A DNA stretch of 18,912 nt from Synergistaceae bacterium (GCA_030539135.1 JAUNSQ010000011.1:1-18912), one strand, 5' to 3'; positions 1 through 6,435 are shown, counted from the first letter of the stretch. The notes: generated from the letters alone by a model not told the origin. Numbers and translations are program-made.

Positions 1-3
1 GAT

Positions 4-579
4 ATGGCATACGAACATAACAGGGAAGCGCAGCTTGAGATACGCCTTGGACTGATGAGCCTGATGCACCAGACGGCGCGGACATTTTTGCTGGCTGTCG
101 TCGCGGTAATTCTCTTCATCGGGTTTGCCATGTCGTTTCTGGGGAATTACAAGTTTATAAACATAGCCGTTTATATCGTATCCGTCTTCGTGTTCGTATA
201 TCTCTTCGCCTACATATACAGGCTGATAATAGAAAGATATTCTATGCTGATGGACGAGCCGGTGATAACGGTGGAGAAGCTAAAGCTTTTAGGGATGGAC
301 AGGAGGACGGGCGTCATCGTCGTGACGTTCGCGAGGATGGCGATGTTTACGGTCGTCCTCATTTTGGTGTTCATGGGCGCGGGGCAAAGACTGGCTGGGT
401 ATTCGTATGGGCTCGCGCTGTCCGTGGGGCATGGCGGTTTGGGCTGGCACCTGGCGATATTCATACTTCTTCTGACGCCGCCCATCGTAGGCGCGTACTT
501 CCTCCTGACGATGCTTGAAAGGGCCGGCCTGAAACGACAGAGGGAAGAACTCGAGATGATGGTGGAGAAGGTACGCTGA
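4..579 (+). CDS. Four-helix integral membrane protein of unknown function (5' end may lie outside the window)
   Basis: 191 residues are visible from an ATG at the very edge. The frame is open to the left border and no ribosome binding site can be seen, so the true start may be upstream. Four hydrophobic segments stand out at about residues 25-47, 51-75, 102-124 and 147-170. The N-terminus and the C-terminal tail (ERAGLKRQREELEMMVEKVR) are hydrophilic and charged, and the tail could form a short helix or coiled coil. I do not recognise a family motif and assign no function. No terminator is visible between its stop and the toxin-antitoxin promoter that follows. The coding assignment rests on length, codon structure and clear membrane segments. 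Confidence 0.75.
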   Translation: MAYEHNREAQLEIRLGLMSLMHQTARTFLLAVVAVILFIGFAMSFLGNYKFINIAVYIVSVFVFVYLFAYIYRLIIERYSMLMDEPVITVEKLKLLGMDRRTGVIVVTFARMAMFTVVLILVFMGAGQRLAGYSYGLALSVGHGGLGWHLAIFILLLTPPIVGAYFLLTMLERAGLKRQREELEMMVEKVR

Positions 580-613
580 CAATATGTCGGTATAATAATA
601 TATCTCTTATGAG

Positions 614-669
614 TTGATATTGCATGGCATGTAATATATAATGTATATGTAATATAATGCGATAGGGGA
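614..669 (+). promoter_or_regulatory. Toxin-antitoxin promoter, direct-repeat operator candidate and RBS
   Basis: A -35 box TTGATA (614-619) is separated by 17 bp from a perfect -10 TATAAT (637-642). The 10-mer ATGTAATATA occurs twice, at 629-638 and 647-656, 18 bp apart. The first copy overlaps the -10 box, which is where a RelB/DinJ-type antitoxin would repress its own operon. A second TATAAT lies at 653-658. The ribosome binding site AGGGGA (664-669) is 7 nt before the antitoxin ATG. The operator role is inference from position and from known autoregulation of this family. Confidence 0.65.
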
Positions 670-676
670 TGATATC

Positions 677-952
677 ATGACAAATACGACAAATTTCAGT
701 GTTCGCATGGACAGTAATATAAAAAGGCAGTGCGAAGAACTATATGGCGAGTTGGGCATGAACCTGACAACCGCGATCAATGTGTTTTTGAGGCAGTCTA
801 TCAGGGTCGGCGGTATCCCTTTTGAGGTCAAAAAGGATCGCCCTAACAGAGAAACGATGACGGCGCTGCTAGAAGCGGAACGCATCGCAAAGGATACATC
901 AGTGCGCCGTTATCCCGACGTGGAAGAGGCTCTGCTCGAACTCAAAAGATGA
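677..952 (+). CDS. relB: RelB/DinJ family type II antitoxin
   Basis: This 91-residue protein has the RelB/DinJ layout. An N-terminal ribbon-helix-helix DNA-binding and dimerisation domain covers about residues 5-50 (FSVRMDSNIKRQCEELYGEL, then the helix ending in NVFLRQSIRVGGIPF). A charged C-terminal tail would wrap the toxin. The family neutralises a RelE/YafQ-type mRNA interferase and represses its own promoter. A strong RBS (AGGGGA) 7 nt upstream fixes the start. The stop overlaps the toxin start by 4 nt (ATGA), which implies translational coupling and is typical of such pairs. The pair and its upstream DNA are visibly more AT-rich than the flanking genes, consistent with horizontal acquisition. 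Confidence 0.9.
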   Translation: MTNTTNFSVRMDSNIKRQCEELYGELGMNLTTAINVFLRQSIRVGGIPFEVKKDRPNRETMTALLEAERIAKDTSVRRYPDVEEALLELKR

Positions 953-1233
953 AGACATTGGATATTGTCTGGACGGCGCAGTTCAAAAAAGATTACAAGC
1001 TGGCGATGAAACGCCAATTGAATATAGGGCTGCTGGACGATGCTATCCGTGCCTTATCAAAAAACGAACCGCTTTCGGAGAAATATAACGATCACGCTCT
1101 GGCCGGCGATTGGGCAGGGTATCGTGAGTGCCGTCTTCTTCCAAATTGGCTGCTTATATATAAAATAAACACCGAAGTGTTAGTATTGACACTCACAAGG
1201 ACTGGATCACACAGCGATTTGTTCTATAAGTAA
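949..1233 (+). CDS. yafQ: YafQ family mRNA interferase toxin with altered catalytic residues
   Basis: This 94-residue protein aligns by eye with E. coli YafQ (92 aa) along its length: N-terminal FKKDYKLAMKR, central YNDHALAGDWAGYRE, then LLIYKI and C-terminal RTGSHSDLF. YafQ-type toxins cleave mRNA on the ribosome and are held inactive by the antitoxin. H49, W67, R84, H88 and F92 match E. coli H50, W68, R83, H87 and F91. The positions of E. coli H63 and D67, both implicated in catalysis, are R62 and N66 here. The toxin may therefore be weakened or use a different acid/base arrangement. The start overlaps the antitoxin stop by 4 nt. No terminator on this strand follows directly. Confidence 0.88.
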   Translation: MKTLDIVWTAQFKKDYKLAMKRQLNIGLLDDAIRALSKNEPLSEKYNDHALAGDWAGYRECRLLPNWLLIYKINTEVLVLTLTRTGSHSDLFYK

Positions 1234-1262
1234 GAAGACTCAAAACCAAGTTTCACTTTCAG

Positions 1263-1301
1263 AAAAAAACGCCCTCGGCATAGAAAACAACCGAGGGCGT
1301 T
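1263..1301 (-). terminator. Intrinsic terminator of the aldehyde oxidoreductase-cupin operon
   Basis: A perfect 11-bp stem (1268-1278 with 1291-1301, AACGCCCTCGG/CCGAGGGCGTT) encloses a 12-nt loop. Read on the minus strand it is followed by a run of T residues (1269-1263). It lies 20 nt beyond the cupin stop codon. It may also slow transcription coming from the toxin gene, but there is no U-tract on the plus strand. Confidence 0.9.
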
Positions 1302-1321
1302 CTGAATATTGATTCAGTTTG

Positions 1322-1735
1322 TTACTTCTCCTGTGTTTTTGCGGCTCGCTCTGCTCTCATTGAGGTCTTCTTTGCGTGCGGGTCTCCGCGGGTCGGGACG
1401 ATGCAGAAGAATTCCAGCGGGATGTCCGCGTAGTTGTGGTATTCATGCGTCTTATCGCCCGGTATTCTAGTCCAAAATCCCGTCTTCATCTCATAGCGAT
1501 CGCCCTCTACGTCTACGTATCCGTCCCCGGACAGGGTGAACATCAGATGGTCCCACTCGTGCTTGTGCGCCGGGATGGATTTGTGCGCCGGAAGGATGAA
1601 ATGGCGCATGACGAAATCGTCCCAGAAACGCCCCGGTCCGTAGACGGTCCTCTTCTGGATATCGGGAGCCAATGCCGACGCGTTCTGCAGAGGCAGGTCA
1701 TAGATGCTTCCAAAATTTTGTTCACGGTCTGACAT
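1322..1735 (-). CDS. Small single-domain cupin protein, probably metal-binding
   Basis: The 137 residues form one cupin barrel. Cupin motif 1 is seen at about residues 51-73 (IPAHKHEWDH followed by GDGYV) and motif 2 at about 87-104 (GFWTRIPGDKTHEYHN). The histidines of these motifs would bind a divalent metal. The substrate cannot be read from the sequence; such proteins include sugar isomerases, dioxygenases and ligand sensors. The start is set by AAGGAG at 1745-1750, 9 nt upstream. The gene begins 33 nt after the stop of the molybdenum enzyme and ends before a strong terminator, so the two are probably co-transcribed. It may act on a product of that enzyme (inference). Confidence 0.8.
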   Translation of the reverse strand: MSDREQNFGSIYDLPLQNASALAPDIQKRTVYGPGRFWDDFVMRHFILPAHKSIPAHKHEWDHLMFTLSGDGYVDVEGDRYEMKTGFWTRIPGDKTHEYHNYADIPLEFFCIVPTRGDPHAKKTSMRAERAAKTQEK

Positions 1736-1768
1736 GGTGTTTTTCTCCTTTAGCGCGTTTCCCGGACG

Positions 1769-4615
1769 TTATGCCTTTTTGAGCTCGCCGAGTATTTTGT
1801 CTGGCGTTGCGGGCAGCGACTTAATACGCGCGCCGCACGCGGCGTAGATTGCGTTGCAGACAGCGACGTGCGGGCTTGAGAGCGGCATCTCGCCGGTCCC
1901 GGAAGCGCCGAACGGTCCGAGCGGGCGCGGCGTCTCGACATGTACCAGCGTGATGTCGTCCGGTATCTCTTTTATGTATGGGAAGCCCATCGCAACGAAG
2001 TTGTTGTGTTTGCTCTCGTCGAAGAAGTCCTCAGTGAGCGCGAACCCAATGCCTTGAGCGACGCCGCCGTATTGCTGTCCGTCGACTACGAGCTTGTTGT
2101 TTATCGTCCCCACGTCTCCGACCAGCACAAATTTTTCGCAGTGGGCTTTGCCGGTCTCCATGTTCACGGAGACCATCGCGAGGTTGACGGCGAACATGTG
2201 GAACCCGAACGGCTTGCCGAGCCCAGTGTCCTTATCGTTGCCGGAGCAGACCTCAGTCGTTCCGTCCTTGTGGAGGACCTTTGCCTGTGTGTAGCCCTCG
2301 TAGAACACGGGGATATCCTCAGTTATCATCTCGTCGTAGGTGCGGTATGTCCCGTCGGGCTTGCGCATCGCAGCGAGAAGTTTCTCGCAGCTGTCGACGA
2401 TGGCGTTCCCCGTCATTACCTGCGAACGGCTGGCCGCGGCGGCTCCGCTGTTAGGGGCTTTCGCGGTGTCGCTGAGTACGAGCTTTATCTGTTCTGGGCG
2501 GAGTTTGAGCGGTTCCAACGCCTTATGCGCTGTCCCGACCACTCCGATGTCGGCGCCCTGTCCGTGGTCCTCCCATGTGTTATAAACGATGACGCCGTCC
2601 TTGGTGAGTTCAATGTTGCTGGCGGATTCGTCGGCCCCGTCGTCGTTGGAGTTGTATATACTGACGGAGACACCGACGCCAAATTTGACTTTATCCGTAC
2701 TCTTTTGAGCCGCTACTTCTTTCATCTTCTCGTAATATGGCCGCGCTTTTTTCATCATCTCTGGGAGAGGAAACACCTCAGGCGCGTACCCTGACGGGAA
2801 CTGTCCTCTTGGGTTCTCGGTAAACGGCTCCCATTCGAGCAGGTTCTGCTCGCGGAAGTCGAATGGGTCTATCCCGCATTTATACGCTAGCATGTCCATA
2901 GCGGTCTCGCACCCCCAGTATGTCTGTGGGGCTCCGTAAGCGCGGAACGCCGCGCTCCAGCGGTGGTTGCTCCAAAGCGTGTAGCCCGTCGCCCTCATGT
3001 TCTCATAAGCGTATGGGGCGAAGAAGAACTGTCCGCCCTTGTTCGTAAGGTCGTTCGCGGACTCGCTGCACGGACCGTGGTCGACCCACCATTTCTGTTC
3101 GAGACCTATCAGCTTGCCGTTCTTGTCGGCCGCGGCGCGTATGTGCATGAGGAACGGGGCGCGTTTTGGCGTGCGAATGTTGTGTTCTTTCATGTTTACG
3201 CGCATGTAGACCGGACGTCCCGATTTTATAAGCGCTAGAGCTAGGTACGGTTCGTTCGTGGGCGCCGTCTTGTATCCGAAGGAAGCACCCATGTTGTTCT
3301 GTATCACTCGTATCTTAGAAGGGGCCACGCCTATGCCGCGCGCGATCTGGGTCTGATGTCTGTATACCGCGACGGATTTTGTGGCGAGCGTCAAAAGCCC
3401 TTCCTCGTCGTAATATGCGTACCCGCAGTCCGCCTCGAGTACCATGTGAGGCTGGCGCGAGCTGTAGAATTCATCGTCCACTACATAGGGCGCGTTGTCG
3501 ATAATATCCTTTGGATCCGCGCCTTTGGAGAAGCAGCGTTTGTTCCATGCGTTCGGCATCCCGTCGTAGCCCTCGATGTCGTCGAACACTTTTATCGCGT
3601 CGGGCTGCTTCGCCATAAATACATCCGTAAGCTCCGGCAGAGGTTCATAATCCACTTTGATTTTCTTAGCGGCTTCGCGGGCGTGTTCCTCGGTATCGGC
3701 GACAACTACTGCTATTATGTCGCCCCACTGGCGAATGCGGTCGCCCTCTTCGACCATTATGCGGCGTTCCCAGCCGTTCGTGAGAGCGGAGTCACAGCCG
3801 ACCTGCCCTCTGATGCGGTTGGTCCCCCTGTTGTCTTTAATGTCCTTATATGTAGCTATTGAGTCGACGCCTTCGCACTTTTCAGCTTCGCTTACGTCTA
3901 TCTTGTTTACCTTCGCGTGACGGACGCCGTCGAGCGAATATGGGTATGCGAACAAGAATTCTCCGGGTAGTTTTAGACGGTCGTCGTCGCCGAAATCCCA
4001 TGTGCCGGTCGCTTTGAACACGGCGCTTGGGCGCGGATATGAAGTTCCCCATACCGAATCCCCGGGCTTGTACATTTTGGCTAGGTCCTCAATCTTCTCC
4101 TCGCCTCGGAGTATGGCGGCCGCCTTCATAACCGCGTCGATTATCTGAACGTAGCCGGTGCAGCGGCAGGCCATCCAGTTCTTGGCGAACCACTCGCGAG
4201 CCTCTTCCCGTGTTGGGCTGGGGTTCTTTTCAAGCAGGGCCTTTGTGCAGACGATATATCCCGGCGTACAGAAGCCGCACTGTATGGCTCCTGTGACGAT
4301 AAACGCCCACTGTATTGCGTGCAGGTGGTCAGGAGTCCCGATGCCCTCGACTGTTATGATCTCGGAATGTTCTTCGACGTTCTTCCAGCGTGTGACACAT
4401 GCGCGAACGACGCTGCCGTTGAGGATGACGTTGCAGACTCCACACTGTCCGCAGTTGCAGCCTCTCTTTGTCCCGGTGAGCTTAAGCTGTTCACGGAGTA
4501 CGGTGAGCAGAGTAGTATCTGGTTTTCCGATCACCCTTCGAGGAATGCCGTTGATGGTAAGATTCTTTACATGATACTGCGCGATTTCCGGTATTGCTTT
4601 TTTGTTCTCCGACAC
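1769..4615 (-). CDS. mop: Molybdenum aldehyde oxidoreductase (MOP type, xanthine oxidase family)
   Basis: 948 residues from a GTG start. An in-frame ATG 108 nt further up exists, but only the GTG has an RBS (AAGGGGGA at 4623-4630, 7-nt spacing) and homology begins just after it. Domains in order: a plant-type [2Fe-2S] domain with C53, C58, C61 and C73; an all-helical second [2Fe-2S] domain with C113, C116, C150 and C152; then the molybdopterin domain from about residue 185. Motifs include MGASFGYK at 442-449 and FRAYGAPQ at 557-564. The likely catalytic Glu is E909 in GTGEMPLSSP. There is no FAD domain. This layout and the sequence closely match Desulfovibrio gigas Mop (about 907 aa), which oxidises aldehydes to carboxylates using a molybdopterin cytosine dinucleotide cofactor. 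The physiological substrate is unknown. The gene lies first in an operon with a cupin, behind a riboswitch-like leader. Confidence 0.92.
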   Translation of the reverse strand: MSENKKAIPEIAQYHVKNLTINGIPRRVIGKPDTTLLTVLREQLKLTGTKRGCNCGQCGVCNVILNGSVVRACVTRWKNVEEHSEIITVEGIGTPDHLHAIQWAFIVTGAIQCGFCTPGYIVCTKALLEKNPSPTREEAREWFAKNWMACRCTGYVQIIDAVMKAAAILRGEEKIEDLAKMYKPGDSVWGTSYPRPSAVFKATGTWDFGDDDRLKLPGEFLFAYPYSLDGVRHAKVNKIDVSEAEKCEGVDSIATYKDIKDNRGTNRIRGQVGCDSALTNGWERRIMVEEGDRIRQWGDIIAVVVADTEEHAREAAKKIKVDYEPLPELTDVFMAKQPDAIKVFDDIEGYDGMPNAWNKRCFSKGADPKDIIDNAPYVVDDEFYSSRQPHMVLEADCGYAYYDEEGLLTLATKSVAVYRHQTQIARGIGVAPSKIRVIQNNMGASFGYKTAPTNEPYLALALIKSGRPVYMRVNMKEHNIRTPKRAPFLMHIRAAADKNGKLIGLEQKWWVDHGPCSESANDLTNKGGQFFFAPYAYENMRATGYTLWSNHRWSAAFRAYGAPQTYWGCETAMDMLAYKCGIDPFDFREQNLLEWEPFTENPRGQFPSGYAPEVFPLPEMMKKARPYYEKMKEVAAQKSTDKVKFGVGVSVSIYNSNDDGADESASNIELTKDGVIVYNTWEDHGQGADIGVVGTAHKALEPLKLRPEQIKLVLSDTAKAPNSGAAAASRSQVMTGNAIVDSCEKLLAAMRKPDGTYRTYDEMITEDIPVFYEGYTQAKVLHKDGTTEVCSGNDKDTGLGKPFGFHMFAVNLAMVSVNMETGKAHCEKFVLVGDVGTINNKLVVDGQQYGGVAQGIGFALTEDFFDESKHNNFVAMGFPYIKEIPDDITLVHVETPRPLGPFGASGTGEMPLSSPHVAVCNAIYAACGARIKSLPATPDKILGELKKA

Positions 4616-4730
4616 GATGTATTCCCCCTTAATAGTGTAAAGCAATAACATTGCCCCATGTATAGGACACATGAGGATGGTGCGTTTTTGGCGCAGGAAG
4701 CAGGGGAATTTTTGCACAGACAAACGATAT

Positions 4731-4880
4731 CTTCCCCCCTTTCCAAGTTGGATGCTTTTGGCATCCGGGGAGGCTCCACAGTTTCCCGTGAAACCTTCGG
4801 AACAAAGACTATTCGGTCTTTGTTCACAGGCCCACCGTCATGGAATGTCTCTTTAGACAAACGGGCTCGGGGTGCAGGTA
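4731..4880 (-). promoter_or_regulatory. Structured leader, candidate molybdenum-cofactor (Moco) riboswitch
   Basis: Read on the minus strand, this leader of the molybdenum enzyme holds four perfect hairpins. They are TGTCT/AGACA (4855-4859 with 4846-4850), a 9-bp AACAAAGAC/GTCTTTGTT stem (4816-4824 with 4801-4809), GTTTC/GAAAC with a 4-nt loop (4790-4794 with 4781-4785), and GGATGC/GCATCC (4761-4766 with 4750-4755). Single-stranded tracts CCCCGAGCCC, GGTGGGCC and GGAGCCTCCCC allow longer-range pairing, for example CCCC at 4767-4770 with the G6 tract at 4734-4739. The element resembles my memory of the Moco RNA motif (Rfam RF01055), and the downstream gene is a molybdopterin enzyme. I could not run a covariance search, so the class is inferred. 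Nearly 270 nt separate the promoter from the GTG start, ample room for an aptamer and switch. Confidence 0.6.
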
Positions 4881-4897
4881 AAAATTACTCATATATG

Positions 4898-4957
4898 GCT
4901 TATGTACGCATAAGCTCTTTATACATGTAAGATAGCATATTTGAGCCATTATGCCAA
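4898..4957 (-). promoter_or_regulatory. Promoter of the aldehyde oxidoreductase operon with a start-site inverted repeat
   Basis: On the minus strand, TTGGCA (4957-4952) and TATCTT (4934-4929) are separated by 17 bp, predicting a transcription start near 4922. Just downstream, GCTTATG and CATAAGC (4898-4904 and 4909-4915) form a perfect 7-bp inverted repeat with a 4-nt centre. It could be a repressor operator or the first hairpin of the leader RNA. Both roles are inferred from position. Confidence 0.5.
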
Positions 4958-5008
4958 TTGAATTTCAGCGGCAGTCGTCGGCTTATTTTATAATTAGATT
5001 TCACGCGC

Positions 5009-5037
5009 TTGCCATTTTTAAGATCAGCGGTTAAAAT
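5009..5037 (+). promoter_or_regulatory. cysE promoter placed so that the leader peptide would be leaderless
   Basis: TTGCCA (5009-5014) and TAAAAT (5032-5037) each match the sigma-70-like consensus in five of six positions and are exactly 17 bp apart. Transcription should start about 6-8 nt after the -10 box, at or next to the ATGATG at 5044-5049. An upstream TATAAT (4989-4994) lacks a good -35 box. Confidence 0.6.
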
Positions 5038-5043
5038 TCCTGC

Positions 5044-5109
5044 ATGATGATTAAAACATTTATTTGCTGCGCCTATATGCTCTGTTGTTGTACGGAGACC
5101 GCAAAATAG
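5044..5109 (+). CDS. Polycysteine leader peptide upstream of cysE (21 codons)
   Basis: The ORF starts with two adjacent ATG codons and ends at TAG (5107-5109). Of 21 codons, five encode cysteine: residues 8-9 (TGC TGC, 5065-5070) and 14-16 (TGT TGT TGT, 5083-5091). No Shine-Dalgarno sequence is present, but the promoter at 5009-5037 would start transcription at or beside the ATG, so translation is probably leaderless. Downstream come a 6-bp hairpin (5113-5118 with 5127-5132), then an intrinsic terminator, then cysE, whose product makes the cysteine precursor. The natural reading is a ribosome-stalling sensor of Cys-tRNA. The ORF and its codons are seen directly. The regulatory role is inferred by analogy with amino-acid attenuators and the polycysteine leaderless ORFs known from mycobacteria. 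Confidence 0.75.
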   Translation: MMIKTFICCAYMLCCCTETAK

Positions 5110-5112
5110 ATT

Positions 5113-5132
5113 CCGCAGGTATCTCTCTGCGG
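5113..5132 (+). promoter_or_regulatory. Hairpin just after the leader peptide stop
   Basis: CCGCAG (5113-5118) pairs perfectly with CTGCGG (5127-5132) across an 8-nt loop, starting 4 nt after the leader-peptide TAG. In an attenuator it could act as a pause or anti-antiterminator hairpin that a stalled ribosome would affect. Nearby CCTGCA (5039-5044) and TGCAGG (5143-5148) can also pair, so alternative folds exist. I could not identify one convincing antiterminator by eye. Confidence 0.45.
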
Positions 5133-5169
5133 CAATAGACGCTGCAGGTTTGTGTTTGATAATGTTTAT

Positions 5170-5208
5170 AAAAGGATCTGTCAGATTTGACGGGTCCTTT
5201 TTATTTTT
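5170..5208 (+). terminator. Intrinsic terminator in the cysE leader (attenuator)
   Basis: A 14-bp stem (5170-5183 with 5188-5201, including two G-U pairs) closes a GATT tetraloop and runs into TTTTTATTTTT. No full-size plus-strand gene ends upstream of it; only the leader peptide does. The cysE RBS AGGAG begins 6 nt after the T-tract. Its position inside the leader, not after a gene, marks it as a conditional terminator. Confidence 0.85.
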
Positions 5209-5227
5209 ACGTCAGGAGAGTGACAGT

Positions 5228-5938
5228 ATGAGTATCTTTAGGAAAATCAGAGACGATTACAACGCCGCTATGAATAACGACCCCGCGCTTCCGAGAGATC
5301 TCCGCGGAGCGCTGGAGATCATATTTTGCACGCCGGGTTTTCTGGCTATTACCTGCCACAGGATAAACCACTTTCTCCATAAAAAGCTGCGCATCCCTAT
5401 TATCCCTAGGTTTCTCTCGCTCATCGTAAGGTGGTGGACAGGAATAGAGATACACCCGGGCGCGGAGATCGGAAGCGGTTTCTTTATCGACCACGGCGCG
5501 GGCGTCGTTATCGGCGAGACGGCGGAGATAGGCGACAACGTTACGCTCTATCAGGGAGTCACGCTTGGAGGCACCGGCAAGGATAAGGGCGCGAAACGCC
5601 ACCCGACCCTCGGCTCAAATGTTTTTGTCGGAAGCGGCGCAAAAATACTCGGGCCTATCAAGGTTGGAGATAACACCCGCATTGGGGCGAACAGCGTCGT
5701 CCTGAAGGACGTCCCGGACAATTCCACCGTCACAGGGATGAGGGCCCGCATTGTAAAAATGGACGGCAAGAGGGTGGACGCATGCTCGTCTTATACCGGG
5801 ACTGACGAACTGCGGAGCAGTATCATACGCATGGAAGAGGAAATATATCTCCTAAAGAAAGAGATACGCCGGCTGAAAGGCTATAAGGAAGAGAGGAAAG
5901 AGACCCCGGCTATTGAAATAGAGGTCTGCCACAAATAA
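5228..5938 (+). CDS. cysE: Serine O-acetyltransferase (cysteine biosynthesis)
   Basis: 236 residues starting at the ATG preceded by AGGAG (5214-5218); an upstream in-frame TTG would read through the terminator and is rejected. The enzyme transfers acetyl from acetyl-CoA to L-serine, giving O-acetylserine for cysteine synthase. The N-terminal helical part (about 1-70) is short, as in EpsC-type bacterial enzymes. The left-handed beta-helix of hexapeptide repeats spans about 75-170 (HPGAEIGSGFFIDHGAG through VGDNTRIGANSVV). Catalytic-type histidines are H89 in DHGAG and H125 in KRHP. A charged, probably coiled-coil tail (about 193-225) ends in VCHK. Expression is probably controlled by the polycysteine leader and terminator. 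The gene ends 6 nt from the convergent glycosylase gene. Confidence 0.95.
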   Translation: MSIFRKIRDDYNAAMNNDPALPRDLRGALEIIFCTPGFLAITCHRINHFLHKKLRIPIIPRFLSLIVRWWTGIEIHPGAEIGSGFFIDHGAGVVIGETAEIGDNVTLYQGVTLGGTGKDKGAKRHPTLGSNVFVGSGAKILGPIKVGDNTRIGANSVVLKDVPDNSTVTGMRARIVKMDGKRVDACSSYTGTDELRSSIIRMEEEIYLLKKEIRRLKGYKEERKETPAIEIEVCHK

Positions 5939-5944
5939 CGAGCC

Positions 5945-6418
5945 TTACCTTGTCAGCGCGTCGCGCCACATAGCCAGCCGTTCACGGTCGCGCCCCGCGC
6001 AGGCGGGACTTGTCGACAGCAGTTGGACGAAGTTTACCTTTGGCTGTCCGAAATATTTTTTGTAAGTCGAGAACGCGCATCCGCCGTTGAATAATATCCT
6101 CCCGATGTTTGGGTGAGTCGCGAGCAGCTTTGGAATATCGTTCGGCTCGCCCATCCTTATATTTCCGTCGAGGCTCCCCGTCCTCTCGGCGCACCTGATG
6201 ACATCCCACAACGCAACGCCGTTGTCGGCGAGCAGTCGGCATCGTCTCTCATAATCGCACGAAAAAGTTTCTGAAAATACGCTGAACATTATCCCCCAGA
6301 ATTTATTCATCGGGTGGGCATAATACTGCTGTTCTTCCAAAGACCTGACTCCTGGAAGGGAGCCGAGTATCAAAATTTTAGAGCTGTCTTCAATTAGAGG
6401 AGCAAAGCTGTATTCCAT
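5945..6418 (-). CDS. DNA-deoxyinosine glycosylase (uracil-DNA glycosylase superfamily, family 6)
   Basis: 157 residues with motifs of the hypoxanthine-DNA glycosylase branch of the UDG fold. These are GSLPGVRS at 19-26, HPMNKFW at 35-41, FNGG at 110-113 and LLSTSPA at 133-139. N38 corresponds to the asparagine reported as important for deoxyinosine removal in family 6 enzymes. The likely role is base excision repair of hypoxanthine formed by adenine deamination. The start is the ATG at 6416-6418, with a weak GGTGA upstream. A promoter lies immediately upstream. The gene is convergent with cysE (6-nt gap, no terminator between) and divergent from carA. Confidence 0.85.
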   Translation of the reverse strand: MEYSFAPLIEDSSKILILGSLPGVRSLEEQQYYAHPMNKFWGIMFSVFSETFSCDYERRCRLLADNGVALWDVIRCAERTGSLDGNIRMGEPNDIPKLLATHPNIGRILFNGGCAFSTYKKYFGQPKVNFVQLLSTSPACAGRDRERLAMWRDALTR

Positions 6419-6435
6419 TTTTCATCACCAGAAAT

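Noticed and set aside
1940..2794. 284-codon plus-strand ORF opposite the aldehyde oxidoreductase
   Set aside because: It is antisense to a well-conserved enzyme, has no recognisable motifs or RBS, and is explained by the codon bias of the real gene.
4616..4723. Upstream in-frame ATG extending the aldehyde oxidoreductase by 36 residues
   Set aside because: It has no RBS, the extra residues show no homology, and they cover the leader with the switching elements. The GTG at 4615 has a strong RBS at ideal spacing.
5001..5227. T-box (tRNA-sensing) leader upstream of cysE
   Set aside because: The conserved T-box sequence (AGGGTGGNACCGCG-like) and stem I hallmarks are not visible. The polycysteine ORF explains the leader better.
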